Origin: an uncultured Bacillota bacterium
Lineage (GTDB): Bacteria > Bacillota_I > Bacilli_A > RFN20 > CAG-288
DNA length: 64,000 nucleotides
Direction of reading: 5' to 3'
NCBI GenBank assembly: GCA_949282275.1
Contig: CASDOO010000006.1
Span: 27,170 to 91,169 of the forward strand
In this document: piece after piece, positions 1 through 7,591 of the stretch
Layout of the letters: each line of letters opens with the position of its first letter
Position numbering within the stretch: the stretch's first letter is position 1
Translations under genes and position numbers: made by a program
The notes under the pieces: model-generated
Database searches by the model: none
What the model was told of the DNA's origin: nothing
What the model saw: the letters and a program-made list of their open reading frames with translations, nothing else

Positions 1-163
1 GAAGCTGTCGGCTTTCCGATTCCACATGGTAAACGACGTCCCCTTTGACGAAGTAGAGGATCTCGTTGAAATAATGCATGTGCCGCTCGAAGTTCTCGCT
101 GGGCGTGGTCGAATTGTCCAGCTTGTGGGCAAAGTCGACGTCCTTATAAACAAAACTAAACAT
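1..163 (-). CDS. AraC-family regulator, N-terminal fragment
   Basis: The reading frame starts at the ATG at 163 and runs off the left edge, so only about 54 residues are visible. The pattern HMHYFNEILYFVKGDVVYHV is typical of the cupin-like sensor domain at the N terminus of sugar-responsive AraC regulators; the C-terminal helix-turn-helix domains would lie outside. It is divergent from the uronate operon, separated by about 140 bp carrying promoters in both directions and a palindrome. It is therefore probably the local regulator of uronate use. Family call from a short fragment; ligand inferred from context only. Confidence 0.65.
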   Translation of the reverse strand, partial: MFSFVYKDVDFAHKLDNSTTPSENFERHMHYFNEILYFVKGDVVYHVESESRQL

Positions 164-187
164 ATTGATTCGATGATTCCTATTTTG

Positions 188-215
188 ATTATAAAGTCGA
201 GAAATTGATTTGCAA
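188..215 (-). promoter_or_regulatory. Promoter for the divergent AraC-type gene
   Basis: On the minus strand TTGCAA (210-215) and TATAAT (188-193) are separated by 16 bases. The start codon at 163 is 24 bases beyond the -10 box. The -35 box lies inside the palindrome at 208-221, so a protein bound there could block this promoter. Confidence 0.5.
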
Positions 216-221
216 GCAAAT
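208..221. promoter_or_regulatory. Palindromic operator candidate in the uxu/araC intergenic region
   Basis: ATTTGC-AA-GCAAAT is a perfect 6-bp inverted repeat with a 2-base centre. It lies between the two divergent promoters and covers the -35 box of the minus-strand one. AraC proteins usually bind direct repeats, so this could also be the site of a GntR- or LacI-type repressor encoded elsewhere. Confidence 0.35.
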
Positions 222-237
222 TTAGATAAAATTGCAA

Positions 238-265
238 TTCATTTGTTGATAGCCCTTTCTATAAT
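238..265 (+). promoter_or_regulatory. Promoter of the uronate operon
   Basis: A consensus TATAAT lies at 260-265, 40 bases before the mannonate dehydratase start. The best -35 candidate, TTCATT at 238-243 with 16 bases spacing, is poor, as expected of a promoter needing an activator. The ribosome site AAAAGGAG is at 291-298. Confidence 0.45.
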
Positions 266-305
266 GAAGGCAATAGGACGAGACGTATCGAAAAGGAGTT
301 CCACG

Positions 306-1358
306 ATGAAGCTGACATTCCGCTGGTACGGGGAAGACGATAGCATCCCCTTGGAGTACATCCGACAGATCCCGGGCATGACGGGAGTCGTCACCGCCCT
401 CTATGACACAAAGCCTGGCATGGCATGGAAGGAAGAATCCATCCAAAGGCAGAAGGCCCTCTGCGACAAGGCTGGCCTTGAAATGGAAGTCATCGAATCC
501 ATTCCCGTTTCCGAGGACATCAAGCTCGGAAAACCGACGCGCGACGAGCATATCGAAAACTATATCCACAATATCCGTCTCGTTGCCAAGTATGGCGTCA
601 AGTGCATTTGCTATAACTTCATGCCTGTCTTCGATTGGCTGAGAACCACTATGTATTATAAGAATGAAGATGGGTCGACTTCCCTGGCCTATCTCCATGA
701 AGACTTCCTTAAGGTCGATCCGCATAACCTGCATCTTCCCGGATGGGATGAAAGCTATTCCCAGGAAGAACTTCAATCTCTTTTGGAAGCCTATCGGAAC
801 ATCTCCCACGACAAGCTTTTCGAGAATCTTGTCTATTTCCTTGAGAAGATCATTCCCGTTTGCGAAGAATGCCATGTCAACATGGCTATCCATCCCGATG
901 ATCCGCCGTGGGACGTTTTCTCCCTTCCGCGCATCATCTCCAACGAGGAAGACCTCGACAGGCTCTTTGCTGCCGTTCCCAGCACGAGAAACGGTCTGAC
1001 CCTCTGCACGGGGTCCTTCGGTGCCTCGCGGAAGAACGACCTGGTCCACATGGCGGGCAAGTATGCCAAGGAAGGACGGATTCACTTCGCCCACCTTCGC
1101 AACGTCCGTTATCTGGGTGACGAAGACTCCTTCGTCGAGGCCGGTCATCTTAGCGACATGGGCTCTCTGGACATGGCTAGGATCGTCACGGCCTTGGTCG
1201 ACAACGGATTCGATGGTTATGTCCGTCCCGATCACGGAAGGAATGTCTTCGGCGAGGATGCCAAGCCCGGCTATGGTCTCTACGACAGGGCGCTTGGCGC
1301 ATGCTATCTGAATGGTCTGTTCGAAATGGCCGATAAAAGAAAAAGGAGGCTCCTATGA
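306..1358 (+). CDS. uxuA: Mannonate dehydratase
   Basis: Dehydrates D-mannonate to 2-keto-3-deoxy-D-gluconate (KDG) in the cytoplasmic hexuronate pathway. The 350-residue product has the family's TIM-barrel signatures, including the N-terminal MKLTFRWYGEDDSIPLEYIR, the metal-site stretch MAIHPDDPPWD and YVRPDHGR near the C terminus. The start at 306 is chosen because AAAAGGAG sits just upstream; an in-frame ATG at 210 has no ribosome site and would add 32 unlike residues. It is the first gene of a five-gene operon and overlaps the next by four bases (ATGA). Length and motifs match the family well. Confidence 0.95.
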   Translation: MKLTFRWYGEDDSIPLEYIRQIPGMTGVVTALYDTKPGMAWKEESIQRQKALCDKAGLEMEVIESIPVSEDIKLGKPTRDEHIENYIHNIRLVAKYGVKCICYNFMPVFDWLRTTMYYKNEDGSTSLAYLHEDFLKVDPHNLHLPGWDESYSQEELQSLLEAYRNISHDKLFENLVYFLEKIIPVCEECHVNMAIHPDDPPWDVFSLPRIISNEEDLDRLFAAVPSTRNGLTLCTGSFGASRKNDLVHMAGKYAKEGRIHFAHLRNVRYLGDEDSFVEAGHLSDMGSLDMARIVTALVDNGFDGYVRPDHGRNVFGEDAKPGYGLYDRALGACYLNGLFEMADKRKRRLL

Positions 1359-2215
1359 AATACGAAGATTTGCCCTTGGGCGTGAAGCTTGCAGATAAGG
1401 TCGTTGCCGTGACGGGTGGCGGAGGCGTCATCTGTTCGGAACTGTGCCGTGCGATTTCCGCAGCCGGTGCCAAAGTCGCCGTTCTCGATTTGCGTCTGGA
1501 AAGTGCCGAAAAGACGGCAAAGGCCATCCGCGAAGAAGGACAGGTCGCCTATGGCTACGAAGCGAACGTCCTTGATGCCGAAAGCCTCAGGAAAGCCCAT
1601 GAGGCCATCGACAGGGACCTTGGAAAGATCGACATCTTGATCAACGGTGCCGGCGGAAACAACGCCAAGGCCAATACCGACAAGGAATACTACGAGGCTG
1701 GGGACATCGACAATCCGGAACTGAAGTCCTTCTTCGACCTGGATCCCAACGGCGTCTCCTTCGTCTTCAACCTGAACTTCCTTGGGACCCTCCTTCCGAC
1801 CCAGGAATTCTCCAAGGACATGCTTGGAAGAAAGGGATGCAGCGTCCTTAACATTTCCAGCATGAATGCCTTCACCCCTCTGACGAAGATTCCGGCCTAT
1901 TCCGGTGCCAAGGCCGCCGTCAGCAATTTCACCAAGTGGCTTGCCGTCCATTTCTCCAAGGTCGGCATCCGCGTCAATGCCATTGCCCCGGGCTTCTTCT
2001 CCACCGCACAGAACAAGAACCTTCTCTGGAATGCCGACGGCACGCCGACGGCCCGTACCGGAAAGATCATCGCCGCTACGCCGATGGGACGCTTCGGAGA
2101 GGCCGAGGAACTTGTCGGAGCGACTCTCTTCCTTCTTAGCGATGCCGCCAGTTCCTTCATTACCGGCGTCGTCCTTCCGATCGATGGCGGTTTCTCCAGC
2201 TACTCGGGAGTCTAA
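1355..2215 (+). CDS. uxuB: D-mannonate oxidoreductase, short-chain dehydrogenase type
   Basis: Interconverts D-fructuronate and D-mannonate with NAD(H). The 286-residue protein is an SDR: a glycine-rich nucleotide loop VTGGGGVICS near residues 19-28, NGAGG, and the catalytic Ser...Tyr-x-x-x-Lys set in NISSMNAF and YSGAK. This is the short Gram-positive type, not the long-chain polyol-dehydrogenase UxuB of enterobacteria. It overlaps the mannonate dehydratase by ATGA and is three bases from the uronate isomerase, so translation is likely coupled. Substrate is assigned from operon position plus the YjmF-like sequence. Confidence 0.88.
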   Translation: MKYEDLPLGVKLADKVVAVTGGGGVICSELCRAISAAGAKVAVLDLRLESAEKTAKAIREEGQVAYGYEANVLDAESLRKAHEAIDRDLGKIDILINGAGGNNAKANTDKEYYEAGDIDNPELKSFFDLDPNGVSFVFNLNFLGTLLPTQEFSKDMLGRKGCSVLNISSMNAFTPLTKIPAYSGAKAAVSNFTKWLAVHFSKVGIRVNAIAPGFFSTAQNKNLLWNADGTPTARTGKIIAATPMGRFGEAEELVGATLFLLSDAASSFITGVVLPIDGGFSSYSGV

Positions 2216-2218
2216 GGA

Positions 2219-3640
2219 ATGAAAGCCTTCAACGATAGCGATTTCCTCCTGACGAACGAAACGGCAAAGAAACTCTTTCACGGACAGGCCGAAAACCTTC
2301 CGATCTTCGATTTCCACTGCCATCTCCCCATCGAGGAAATCTACGAGGACCGTGTCTATGAGTCCATTACCGACCTGTGGCTTGTCGACAAGAAGAACGG
2401 CAAGGCCTTCGGAGACCACTACAAGTGGCGCTTGATGCGTGCCCATGGCGTTTCCGAGGAATTCATCACCGGCGACGCCTCCAAGAAGGAGAAGTTCCTC
2501 GCTTGGGCGGACACTGTCGAAAACGCCTTCCTCAATCCCCTCTATCACTGGTCCCACTTGGAACTGAAGAAGTACTTCGGCATCGAGGAATGCCTCACTC
2601 GGGACAATGCCGAGGACATCTACGAGCGGATGAATGCCAAGCTTTCCGGACTTTCCGTCCGCCGTCTTCTCGAGATGAGCCATGTCGATACGCTCTATAC
2701 GACAGACGATCCGCTTTCCGACCTTTCCTACCACAAGCTTCTGAAGAAGGATTCCTCCTTCCATGTCCATGTCCTTCCCGCCTTCCGTGCCGATGACTTC
2801 CTCAAGGCCTATCATCCGGACTTCCCCAGGAAGATCCAGATGCTCAGCGCCAAGGTCGGCTATTCCATCGAAAGCATGGAAGATCTCAAGAAGGCGTTGG
2901 AGGAAAGGCTTTGTTACTTCCAGGAGAACGGCTGCCGCGCCTTCGATGTTTCCTTCGAGGATTTCCTCTATGTCCCCGCGACGAAGGAGGAAACCGAGGA
3001 AGTCTTCCATAAGGCGATGATGGGAAAGAAGCTGACGGAGAGGGAAGTCGGAATCTACATGGCCGACATCCTTCTCTTCCTTGGCGAAGCCTGCAAGAGA
3101 CATTGCTTCGTCATGCAGCTTCACATCAAGGCGTTGCGGAACCTCAATTCCCATGCCTTCGCCACGCTGGGCTGCGATAGCGGATACGATGCCATTTCCG
3201 ACTCCAGCCTCATACGTCCGCTTTCCCATTTCATTGATGACTTGGAAAAGAAGGATTCCCTCTACAAGACGATTATCTATCCTCTGGATAGCCGTGACTA
3301 TGAGACCGTGCTTGCGATGATCGGTTGCTTCCAGAAAGCCCCTTATCCCTCCAAGATCCAGTTCGGGGCCGCCTGGTGGTTCAACGATCACAAGGAAGGC
3401 ATGGAAAGACAGATGCGCAATCTTGCCGAATATGGTCTTCTTCCCCACTTCGTCGGCATGCTGACGGATTCAAGGAGCTTCCTCAGCTATGCCCGCCACG
3501 AATACTTCCGCCGGATCCTTGCGAACCTCATTGGCAAGGCCGTCGAGGAAGGGGAATATCCCAACAAGGAGGAGCGTCTTAGCAAGATGGTTCGGGACAT
3601 CGGATTCGAAAATGCCGTGAATTTCTTTACGAAGGATTGA
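2219..3640 (+). CDS. uxaC: Uronate (glucuronate/galacturonate) isomerase
   Basis: Isomerises D-glucuronate to D-fructuronate, and D-galacturonate to tagaturonate, as the entry step of the pathway. The 473-residue length is typical. Recognisable segments are IFDFHCHLPIEEIY, with the metal-binding His-x-His at residues 33 and 35, the WLVDKK/YKWRLMRAHG stretch, and the C-terminal MLTDSRSFLSYARHEYFRRI. It lies three bases after the oxidoreductase. No tagaturonate reductase or altronate dehydratase is present here, so the operon as seen serves glucuronate rather than galacturonate. Confidence 0.95.
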   Translation: MKAFNDSDFLLTNETAKKLFHGQAENLPIFDFHCHLPIEEIYEDRVYESITDLWLVDKKNGKAFGDHYKWRLMRAHGVSEEFITGDASKKEKFLAWADTVENAFLNPLYHWSHLELKKYFGIEECLTRDNAEDIYERMNAKLSGLSVRRLLEMSHVDTLYTTDDPLSDLSYHKLLKKDSSFHVHVLPAFRADDFLKAYHPDFPRKIQMLSAKVGYSIESMEDLKKALEERLCYFQENGCRAFDVSFEDFLYVPATKEETEEVFHKAMMGKKLTEREVGIYMADILLFLGEACKRHCFVMQLHIKALRNLNSHAFATLGCDSGYDAISDSSLIRPLSHFIDDLEKKDSLYKTIIYPLDSRDYETVLAMIGCFQKAPYPSKIQFGAAWWFNDHKEGMERQMRNLAEYGLLPHFVGMLTDSRSFLSYARHEYFRRILANLIGKAVEEGEYPNKEERLSKMVRDIGFENAVNFFTKD

Positions 3641-3655
3641 AAGAAGGATTGAAAT

Positions 3656-4258
3656 ATGGATTTCTTTGATCGGATTCATGAATTGAAGGTCGTTCCCGTC
3701 GTTGTCCTCAACAGCGTCGAGGAAGTCGAGGAGAAGGTCGGCGGACTGGTCGAGGGAAAGCTTCCCGTTGCCGAGATCACCTTCCGCACGGCCTGTGCCG
3801 CCGAGGCGATAAAAAAGGCCGTCGAACTCTATCCGGAAGCCCTTATCGGCGCCGGTACCGTCATCGACAGGAAGCAGTGCGAGGAAGCCATCGCAAACGG
3901 TGCCAAGTTCATCGTCTCGCCCGGTCTTGTCGAGGAGGTCTCCCTCTGTTGCAAAGAAAAGGGCATTCCCTATCTTCCCGGCGTCGTCACCCCGACGGAG
4001 ATCATCCAGGCCATCCATCTTGGCCACAATGTCGTCAAGTTCTTCCCGGCCAGCAACTATGGTGGCCTGAAGACCATCAAGAGCCTTGCCAGTGCCTTCC
4101 CCCAGCTTCGTTTCCTTCCCACGGGCGGAATCGACCAGACGACTTACAAGGACTATCTTGCCTTTGACAAGATCGTCGCCGTCGGCGGATCCTGGATGAT
4201 GAAGGGGACGCACGAGGAAATCGTCGCCAAGTGCCTTGCCATCCATGAAGGCCTTTAA
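3656..4258 (+). CDS. eda: KDPG aldolase
   Basis: Class I aldolase splitting 2-keto-3-deoxy-6-phosphogluconate into pyruvate and glyceraldehyde 3-phosphate. The 200-residue protein shows the catalytic Glu in AEITFRT, the AGTVID loop, the Schiff-base Lys in HNVVKFFPAS and the phosphate-binding PTGGI. It follows the isomerase by 15 bases with a GAAAGAAGGA-like ribosome site. Together with the next gene (KDG kinase) it completes the route from uronate to central metabolism. Confidence 0.94.
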   Translation: MDFFDRIHELKVVPVVVLNSVEEVEEKVGGLVEGKLPVAEITFRTACAAEAIKKAVELYPEALIGAGTVIDRKQCEEAIANGAKFIVSPGLVEEVSLCCKEKGIPYLPGVVTPTEIIQAIHLGHNVVKFFPASNYGGLKTIKSLASAFPQLRFLPTGGIDQTTYKDYLAFDKIVAVGGSWMMKGTHEEIVAKCLAIHEGL

Positions 4259-4286
4259 TCGAAAAGGAAACAAAGGAGAAACAAAT

Positions 4287-5312
4287 ATGGCTAAGATCGT
4301 TACAATGGGCGAGATCATGCTTCGCCTTTCGACGCCGGGCTTCACCCGCTTTGTCCAGGCCGACAGCTTCGATGTCTGCTATGGCGGCGGCGAGGCCAAT
4401 GTTGCCCTCTCCCTTTCCAACTACGGCCATGAAGCCTACTTCGTCAGCAAGGTTCCCGACAACGACATCGGACAGAGCGCCATCAATTCCCTGAGGGCCT
4501 TTGGCGTCCATACCGAGCATATCGTCCGCGGCGGCGAGAGACTTGGCATCTACTATCTGGAGACCGGCGCAAGCATGCGCCCCTCCAAGGTCATCTATGA
4601 CCGTGCCCACTCTGCCATTGCCGAGGCCGATCCCTCCGATTTCGACTTCGATGCCATCTTCGAGGGAAAGGACTGGTTCCACTTCACGGGAATCACGCCG
4701 GCCATCTCCGAGAAGGGCGAGAGGCTCACCCGTCTTGCCTGCGAGGCCGCCAAGAGGCATGGCCTGACCATCTCCTGCGATCTCAACTTCCGCAAGAAGC
4801 TTTGGAGCAGCGAGAAAGCCATCTCCGTCATGACAAGCCTCATGCCCTATGTCGATGTCCTCATCGGCAACGAGGAAGACTGCGAGAAGTGCCTCGGCTT
4901 CAAGGCCGAGAAGAGCGATGTCACCAAGGGCGAGCTCAATCTTGGTGGCTATCAGGACGTCTTCACGAAGCTCAAGGAAAAGTTCGGCTTCCGCTACATG
5001 GCCACGTCCCTTCGCGAGTCCTATTCCGCAAGCGACAACGGCTGGTCCGCCCTTATCTATGACGGAAAGGAGTTCTATCATTCCCGTCAGTACGATATCC
5101 GTCTTGTCGATCGCGTCGGTGGTGGCGATTCCTTCTCCGCCGGCCTGATCCATGGTCTTATCGCCTATGAAGGCGACGAGAAGAAGGCATTGGAGTTTGC
5201 CGTTGCGGCAAGTGCCCTCAAGCAGACCATCCCTGGCGATGTCAACCACGTCGGCAAGGAAGAAGTCGAGACGTTGATGAATGGCGATGCGTCCGGAAGG
5301 GTCCAGAGATAG
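4287..5312 (+). CDS. kdgK: 2-keto-3-deoxygluconate kinase
   Basis: PfkB-family sugar kinase that phosphorylates KDG to KDPG, the substrate of the aldolase just upstream. The 341-residue protein has the N-terminal glycine pair motif YGGGEANVALSL, the ICDLNFR-like strand (SCDLNFRKKLW) and the PfkB signature RVGGGDSFSAGLIHGL with the catalytic Asp. The start at 4287 is chosen over an in-frame ATG at 4236 because AAAGGAG precedes it. It is the last gene of the operon and a strong terminator follows at 5345. Confidence 0.92.
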   Translation: MAKIVTMGEIMLRLSTPGFTRFVQADSFDVCYGGGEANVALSLSNYGHEAYFVSKVPDNDIGQSAINSLRAFGVHTEHIVRGGERLGIYYLETGASMRPSKVIYDRAHSAIAEADPSDFDFDAIFEGKDWFHFTGITPAISEKGERLTRLACEAAKRHGLTISCDLNFRKKLWSSEKAISVMTSLMPYVDVLIGNEEDCEKCLGFKAEKSDVTKGELNLGGYQDVFTKLKEKFGFRYMATSLRESYSASDNGWSALIYDGKEFYHSRQYDIRLVDRVGGGDSFSAGLIHGLIAYEGDEKKALEFAVAASALKQTIPGDVNHVGKEEVETLMNGDASGRVQR

Positions 5313-5344
5313 GATTCCTTCAGTTCCGATACCTCTTATTTTTG

Positions 5345-5380
5345 CCGGGTGGTTCTCCTCCCATAGGCCACCCGGTTTTT
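5345..5380 (+). terminator. Rho-independent terminator of the uronate operon
   Basis: An 8-bp stem, CCGGGTGG (5345-5352) with CCACCCGG (5368-5375), is followed directly by five T residues and then GTTTT. It ends the uxuA-kdgK transcript. Confidence 0.85.
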
Positions 5381-5386
5381 GTTTTC

Positions 5387-5681
5387 TGGAAAAAAGAATG
5401 AAACGACATCGAAATGCAATAAATGCGCATTTTCATTTTTTGTCTCGGAAACAGACAAGTTCCCAAAAACCAAGAGAGAATGAAATTCCGAAAAGCCCTT
5501 TTCGAAGACTTGCGTCCGGCGGGAAAAAGAAAGACGAAAAAGTGTTTTTGGTTCCGTTTTTGGTCGTTACTTCCTTTTTCTTATTGAAAGAATGCCTTTT
5601 TCCGGCAATGGATTGGGGGAGACATCCGTAAATCAATGCGCCTTATCCATAAGGAAAAGACAGGAAGCCAAAATATCAAAA
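5387..5681. other. Intergenic stretch without a supported gene
   Basis: About 295 bp of AT-rich sequence between the uronate terminator and the next promoter. It holds the 12-bp palindrome AAATGCGCATTT at 5421-5432. Short open frames on both strands lack ribosome sites and family resemblance. A small RNA cannot be ruled out. Confidence 0.4.
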
Positions 5682-5709
5682 TTGACATTATCTTGACAAA
5701 TGCAATACT
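5682..5709 (+). promoter_or_regulatory. Promoter of the surface glycosidase operon
   Basis: Consensus TTGACA (5682-5687) is followed 16 bases later by AATACT (5704-5709). A second TTGACA (5693) and a TTGACT (5721) lie just downstream, so more than one start is possible. The leader to the first gene is about 155 bases and contains the operator-like site at 5777. Confidence 0.4.
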
Positions 5710-5776
5710 TTTCCGACAAATTGACTATAAAATACGAATTGCAATCATTAAAAGTTTATATTGCTATCACGTTACC

Positions 5777-5790
5777 TGAAAGCGCTTGCT
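5777..5790 (+). promoter_or_regulatory. LacI/CcpA-type operator (cre-like)
   Basis: TGAAAGCGCTTGCT contains the 8-bp palindrome AAGCGCTT with the central CG typical of LacI/GalR-family and CcpA sites. It lies downstream of the likely promoter, where binding would block elongation. A similar site is at 54186. Which protein binds is not known from the window. Confidence 0.5.
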
Positions 5791-5872
5791 AAAATGACTG
5801 CGTTGTCGGCAGTCCGTTTTGGCGGTTTTCCAAAGGCGAAAGCTGCTTCCGCTGTCGACTAAAGGAGGATAT

Positions 5873-7099
5873 ATGGAAGAACTCGCTTCTGCACCGCGGC
5901 GACACAGAGGGCTCAAGGCCCTGAAGATCGTCACTGCCATCATTCTTGCCCTGCTCTTTGTCGCTACCATTGCCTATTCCGTCCTTGTTGGCGGAGAGCT
6001 TCTCGAGAAGCTGGCCGTCGACAATCGGACCAAGGGACTTATCCGTCTGGAATCTCCCAACTATCAGCAGGAATACTTCGAAGGCGATCCTCTCGCCTTT
6101 GACAAGGACAAGAACCAGGTGACCCTGGTCGCCAAGGATCCTGCCCTTGAGAACGTCGTCAAGATCGACGACTTGCCGGGTCCTGAATATGGATTCAAGG
6201 TCCGGAAGCTTTTCGATGAGAACGGTCAGCTTGTCGACCCCGAAACGATCGAGGACAATGCCATTCTCCAGCCCAAGGAAGAACAGAAGACCAAGAAGGA
6301 AGCCATCCGTCTTCGTGCCGCCGACGAGGAGCTTTCGACCGATGAAGGCGAAGGCACTACGGAAGGGGAAGAAGGCACGGAGGGCGAGGAAGAGGAAGAA
6401 GTCCCCGTCTACTACTATGAGGACACGCCCTTTAAGGAAGAAGCCAAGGACATCCAGATCACCAAGGACATGGGAACCGTCTATCTCGTCAGCAAGCGTT
6501 ATCAGGATCTGATGCTTCCTCTCGACATCGATGTCATCGATGGCAAGCTTGACGAGACGACTCTTACCAACAGCCAGCTCATGGAAGCCGAGAAGGCAAA
6601 CGTCTATCTCAACGACGAACTCCTGACGGAAAGCCAAATGGCCACGAAGCCGGACAGCAACAAGCCCTTCGACTCTTCCAAGGGCGATACCATCGCCGGC
6701 GAGAACTGCAGCGGCGGTGCCTGCTTGAGAAGCTTCGGAAGCAACAACATGAAGGTCGAGTTCCTTCTTGTTTCCAGCAAGGCCGTCGATGTCGAACTGA
6801 CGATCAAGGTCTGCAAGCGTCCCAACGAGGGACAGTTCGACTCCTTCTACAAGTTCACCGTCAACGGCGTGGCCTATGACGACATCTCCGAACAGGATAT
6901 TCCTGCCGGTCCTGCCGGACAATATTACGAACCCTATGACATGGAGAAGGTCAGCGTCCACATCCAGAGGGGCATCAACTATCTGACCTTCCGGAGCGGA
7001 AGCTCCGCCGGAACGTCTTCTCCCGTCAATCTCGACGGCATCCTTGTCACGTCTGCCGAGAACGTCCTCGGAACGATGGCAAGCATCGTCACGGCATAA
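5873..7099 (+). CDS. Membrane-anchored protein with C-terminal carbohydrate-binding-like domain
   Basis: A 408-residue protein with a short basic N terminus and one membrane segment (about residues 18-40, KIVTAIILALLFVATIAYSV). An acidic Glu-rich linker lies near residues 160-180. The C-terminal domain has the beta-sandwich look of CBM6/35-like modules (INYLTFRSG, then VNLDGILV at the end). The start at 5873 follows AAAGGAGGAT. It leads an operon with a small membrane protein and a family 3 glycosidase, so it may bind polysaccharide at the cell surface. The CBM assignment is inference from pattern, not a firm family match. Confidence 0.5.
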   Translation: MEELASAPRRHRGLKALKIVTAIILALLFVATIAYSVLVGGELLEKLAVDNRTKGLIRLESPNYQQEYFEGDPLAFDKDKNQVTLVAKDPALENVVKIDDLPGPEYGFKVRKLFDENGQLVDPETIEDNAILQPKEEQKTKKEAIRLRAADEELSTDEGEGTTEGEEGTEGEEEEEVPVYYYEDTPFKEEAKDIQITKDMGTVYLVSKRYQDLMLPLDIDVIDGKLDETTLTNSQLMEAEKANVYLNDELLTESQMATKPDSNKPFDSSKGDTIAGENCSGGACLRSFGSNNMKVEFLLVSSKAVDVELTIKVCKRPNEGQFDSFYKFTVNGVAYDDISEQDIPAGPAGQYYEPYDMEKVSVHIQRGINYLTFRSGSSAGTSSPVNLDGILVTSAENVLGTMASIVTA

Positions 7100-7114
7100 G
7101 GAGGAATGGGAAAA

Positions 7115-7591
7115 ATGCGACATATCTATGATTTTCTGCGTTACAAGAACGTCGGTTACTTCTTCGGCCTTCTTGCCTTCCTTCTGACCATTGCCCAGGG
7201 CATCGTCTACATGTATGTCCCTGACAGCATCTTCAACATCCAGGTCGTCTTCCTCTGCCTTGTCGGAGCCGGACTCTTCCATCTCTTCTCCCTCTTCCCG
7301 AAGACGGCCGTCCTCGGCCCTGTCTTCCTCATGGTCTGCGACTTCCTCTGCATCTGCGCCTTTGCTTCCGCCGACGGCATCATCGACTATCTTTCCACGG
7401 CCTTCTTCAGCGGATTCTCCTTCGAGGCCCTCTTCAGCCTGGATCAGCCGGTCTATCTGAGCATCATCTTCTTCATCGTTTCCTTCATCCTGTCGTCCAT
7501 TGCCATGTATCTGCCGCAGACGAGAAGGACGCTTGGCGAGAAGCGCTTCGATCGTCTTGTCGACAATCTCAACCGCGGAGGTAAAGCCTGA
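7115..7591 (+). CDS. Four-helix membrane protein, unknown function
   Basis: A 158-residue protein with four hydrophobic segments: GYFFGLLAFLLTIAQGIVYM, VVFLCLVGAGLFHLFSLF, VFLMVCDFLCICAFASA and a last one near LSIIFFIVSFILSSIAMYL. ATG at 7115 is preferred to ATG at 7106, because the AGGAGG at 7099-7104 is 10 bases from the former and touches the latter. It sits between the anchored protein and the glycosidase, and its stop overlaps the glycosidase start (TGATG). A partner role in a surface complex is inferred from this coupling only. Confidence 0.7.
   Translation: MRHIYDFLRYKNVGYFFGLLAFLLTIAQGIVYMYVPDSIFNIQVVFLCLVGAGLFHLFSLFPKTAVLGPVFLMVCDFLCICAFASADGIIDYLSTAFFSGFSFEALFSLDQPVYLSIIFFIVSFILSSIAMYLPQTRRTLGEKRFDRLVDNLNRGGKA

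Noticed and set aside
1304..3448. Very long open frame on the minus strand opposite the uronate genes (714 codons)
   Set aside because: It mirrors the uxuB/uxaC codons; strong codon bias leaves the opposite strand free of stops. No family likeness or ribosome site. The same holds for minus 7453-10842, minus 57203-59512, plus 49750-51624 and plus 52389-54041.
5421..5432. Palindrome AAATGCGCATTT as an operator
   Set aside because: More than 200 bp from any promoter seen and a simple sequence that may occur by chance; mentioned in the region note only.
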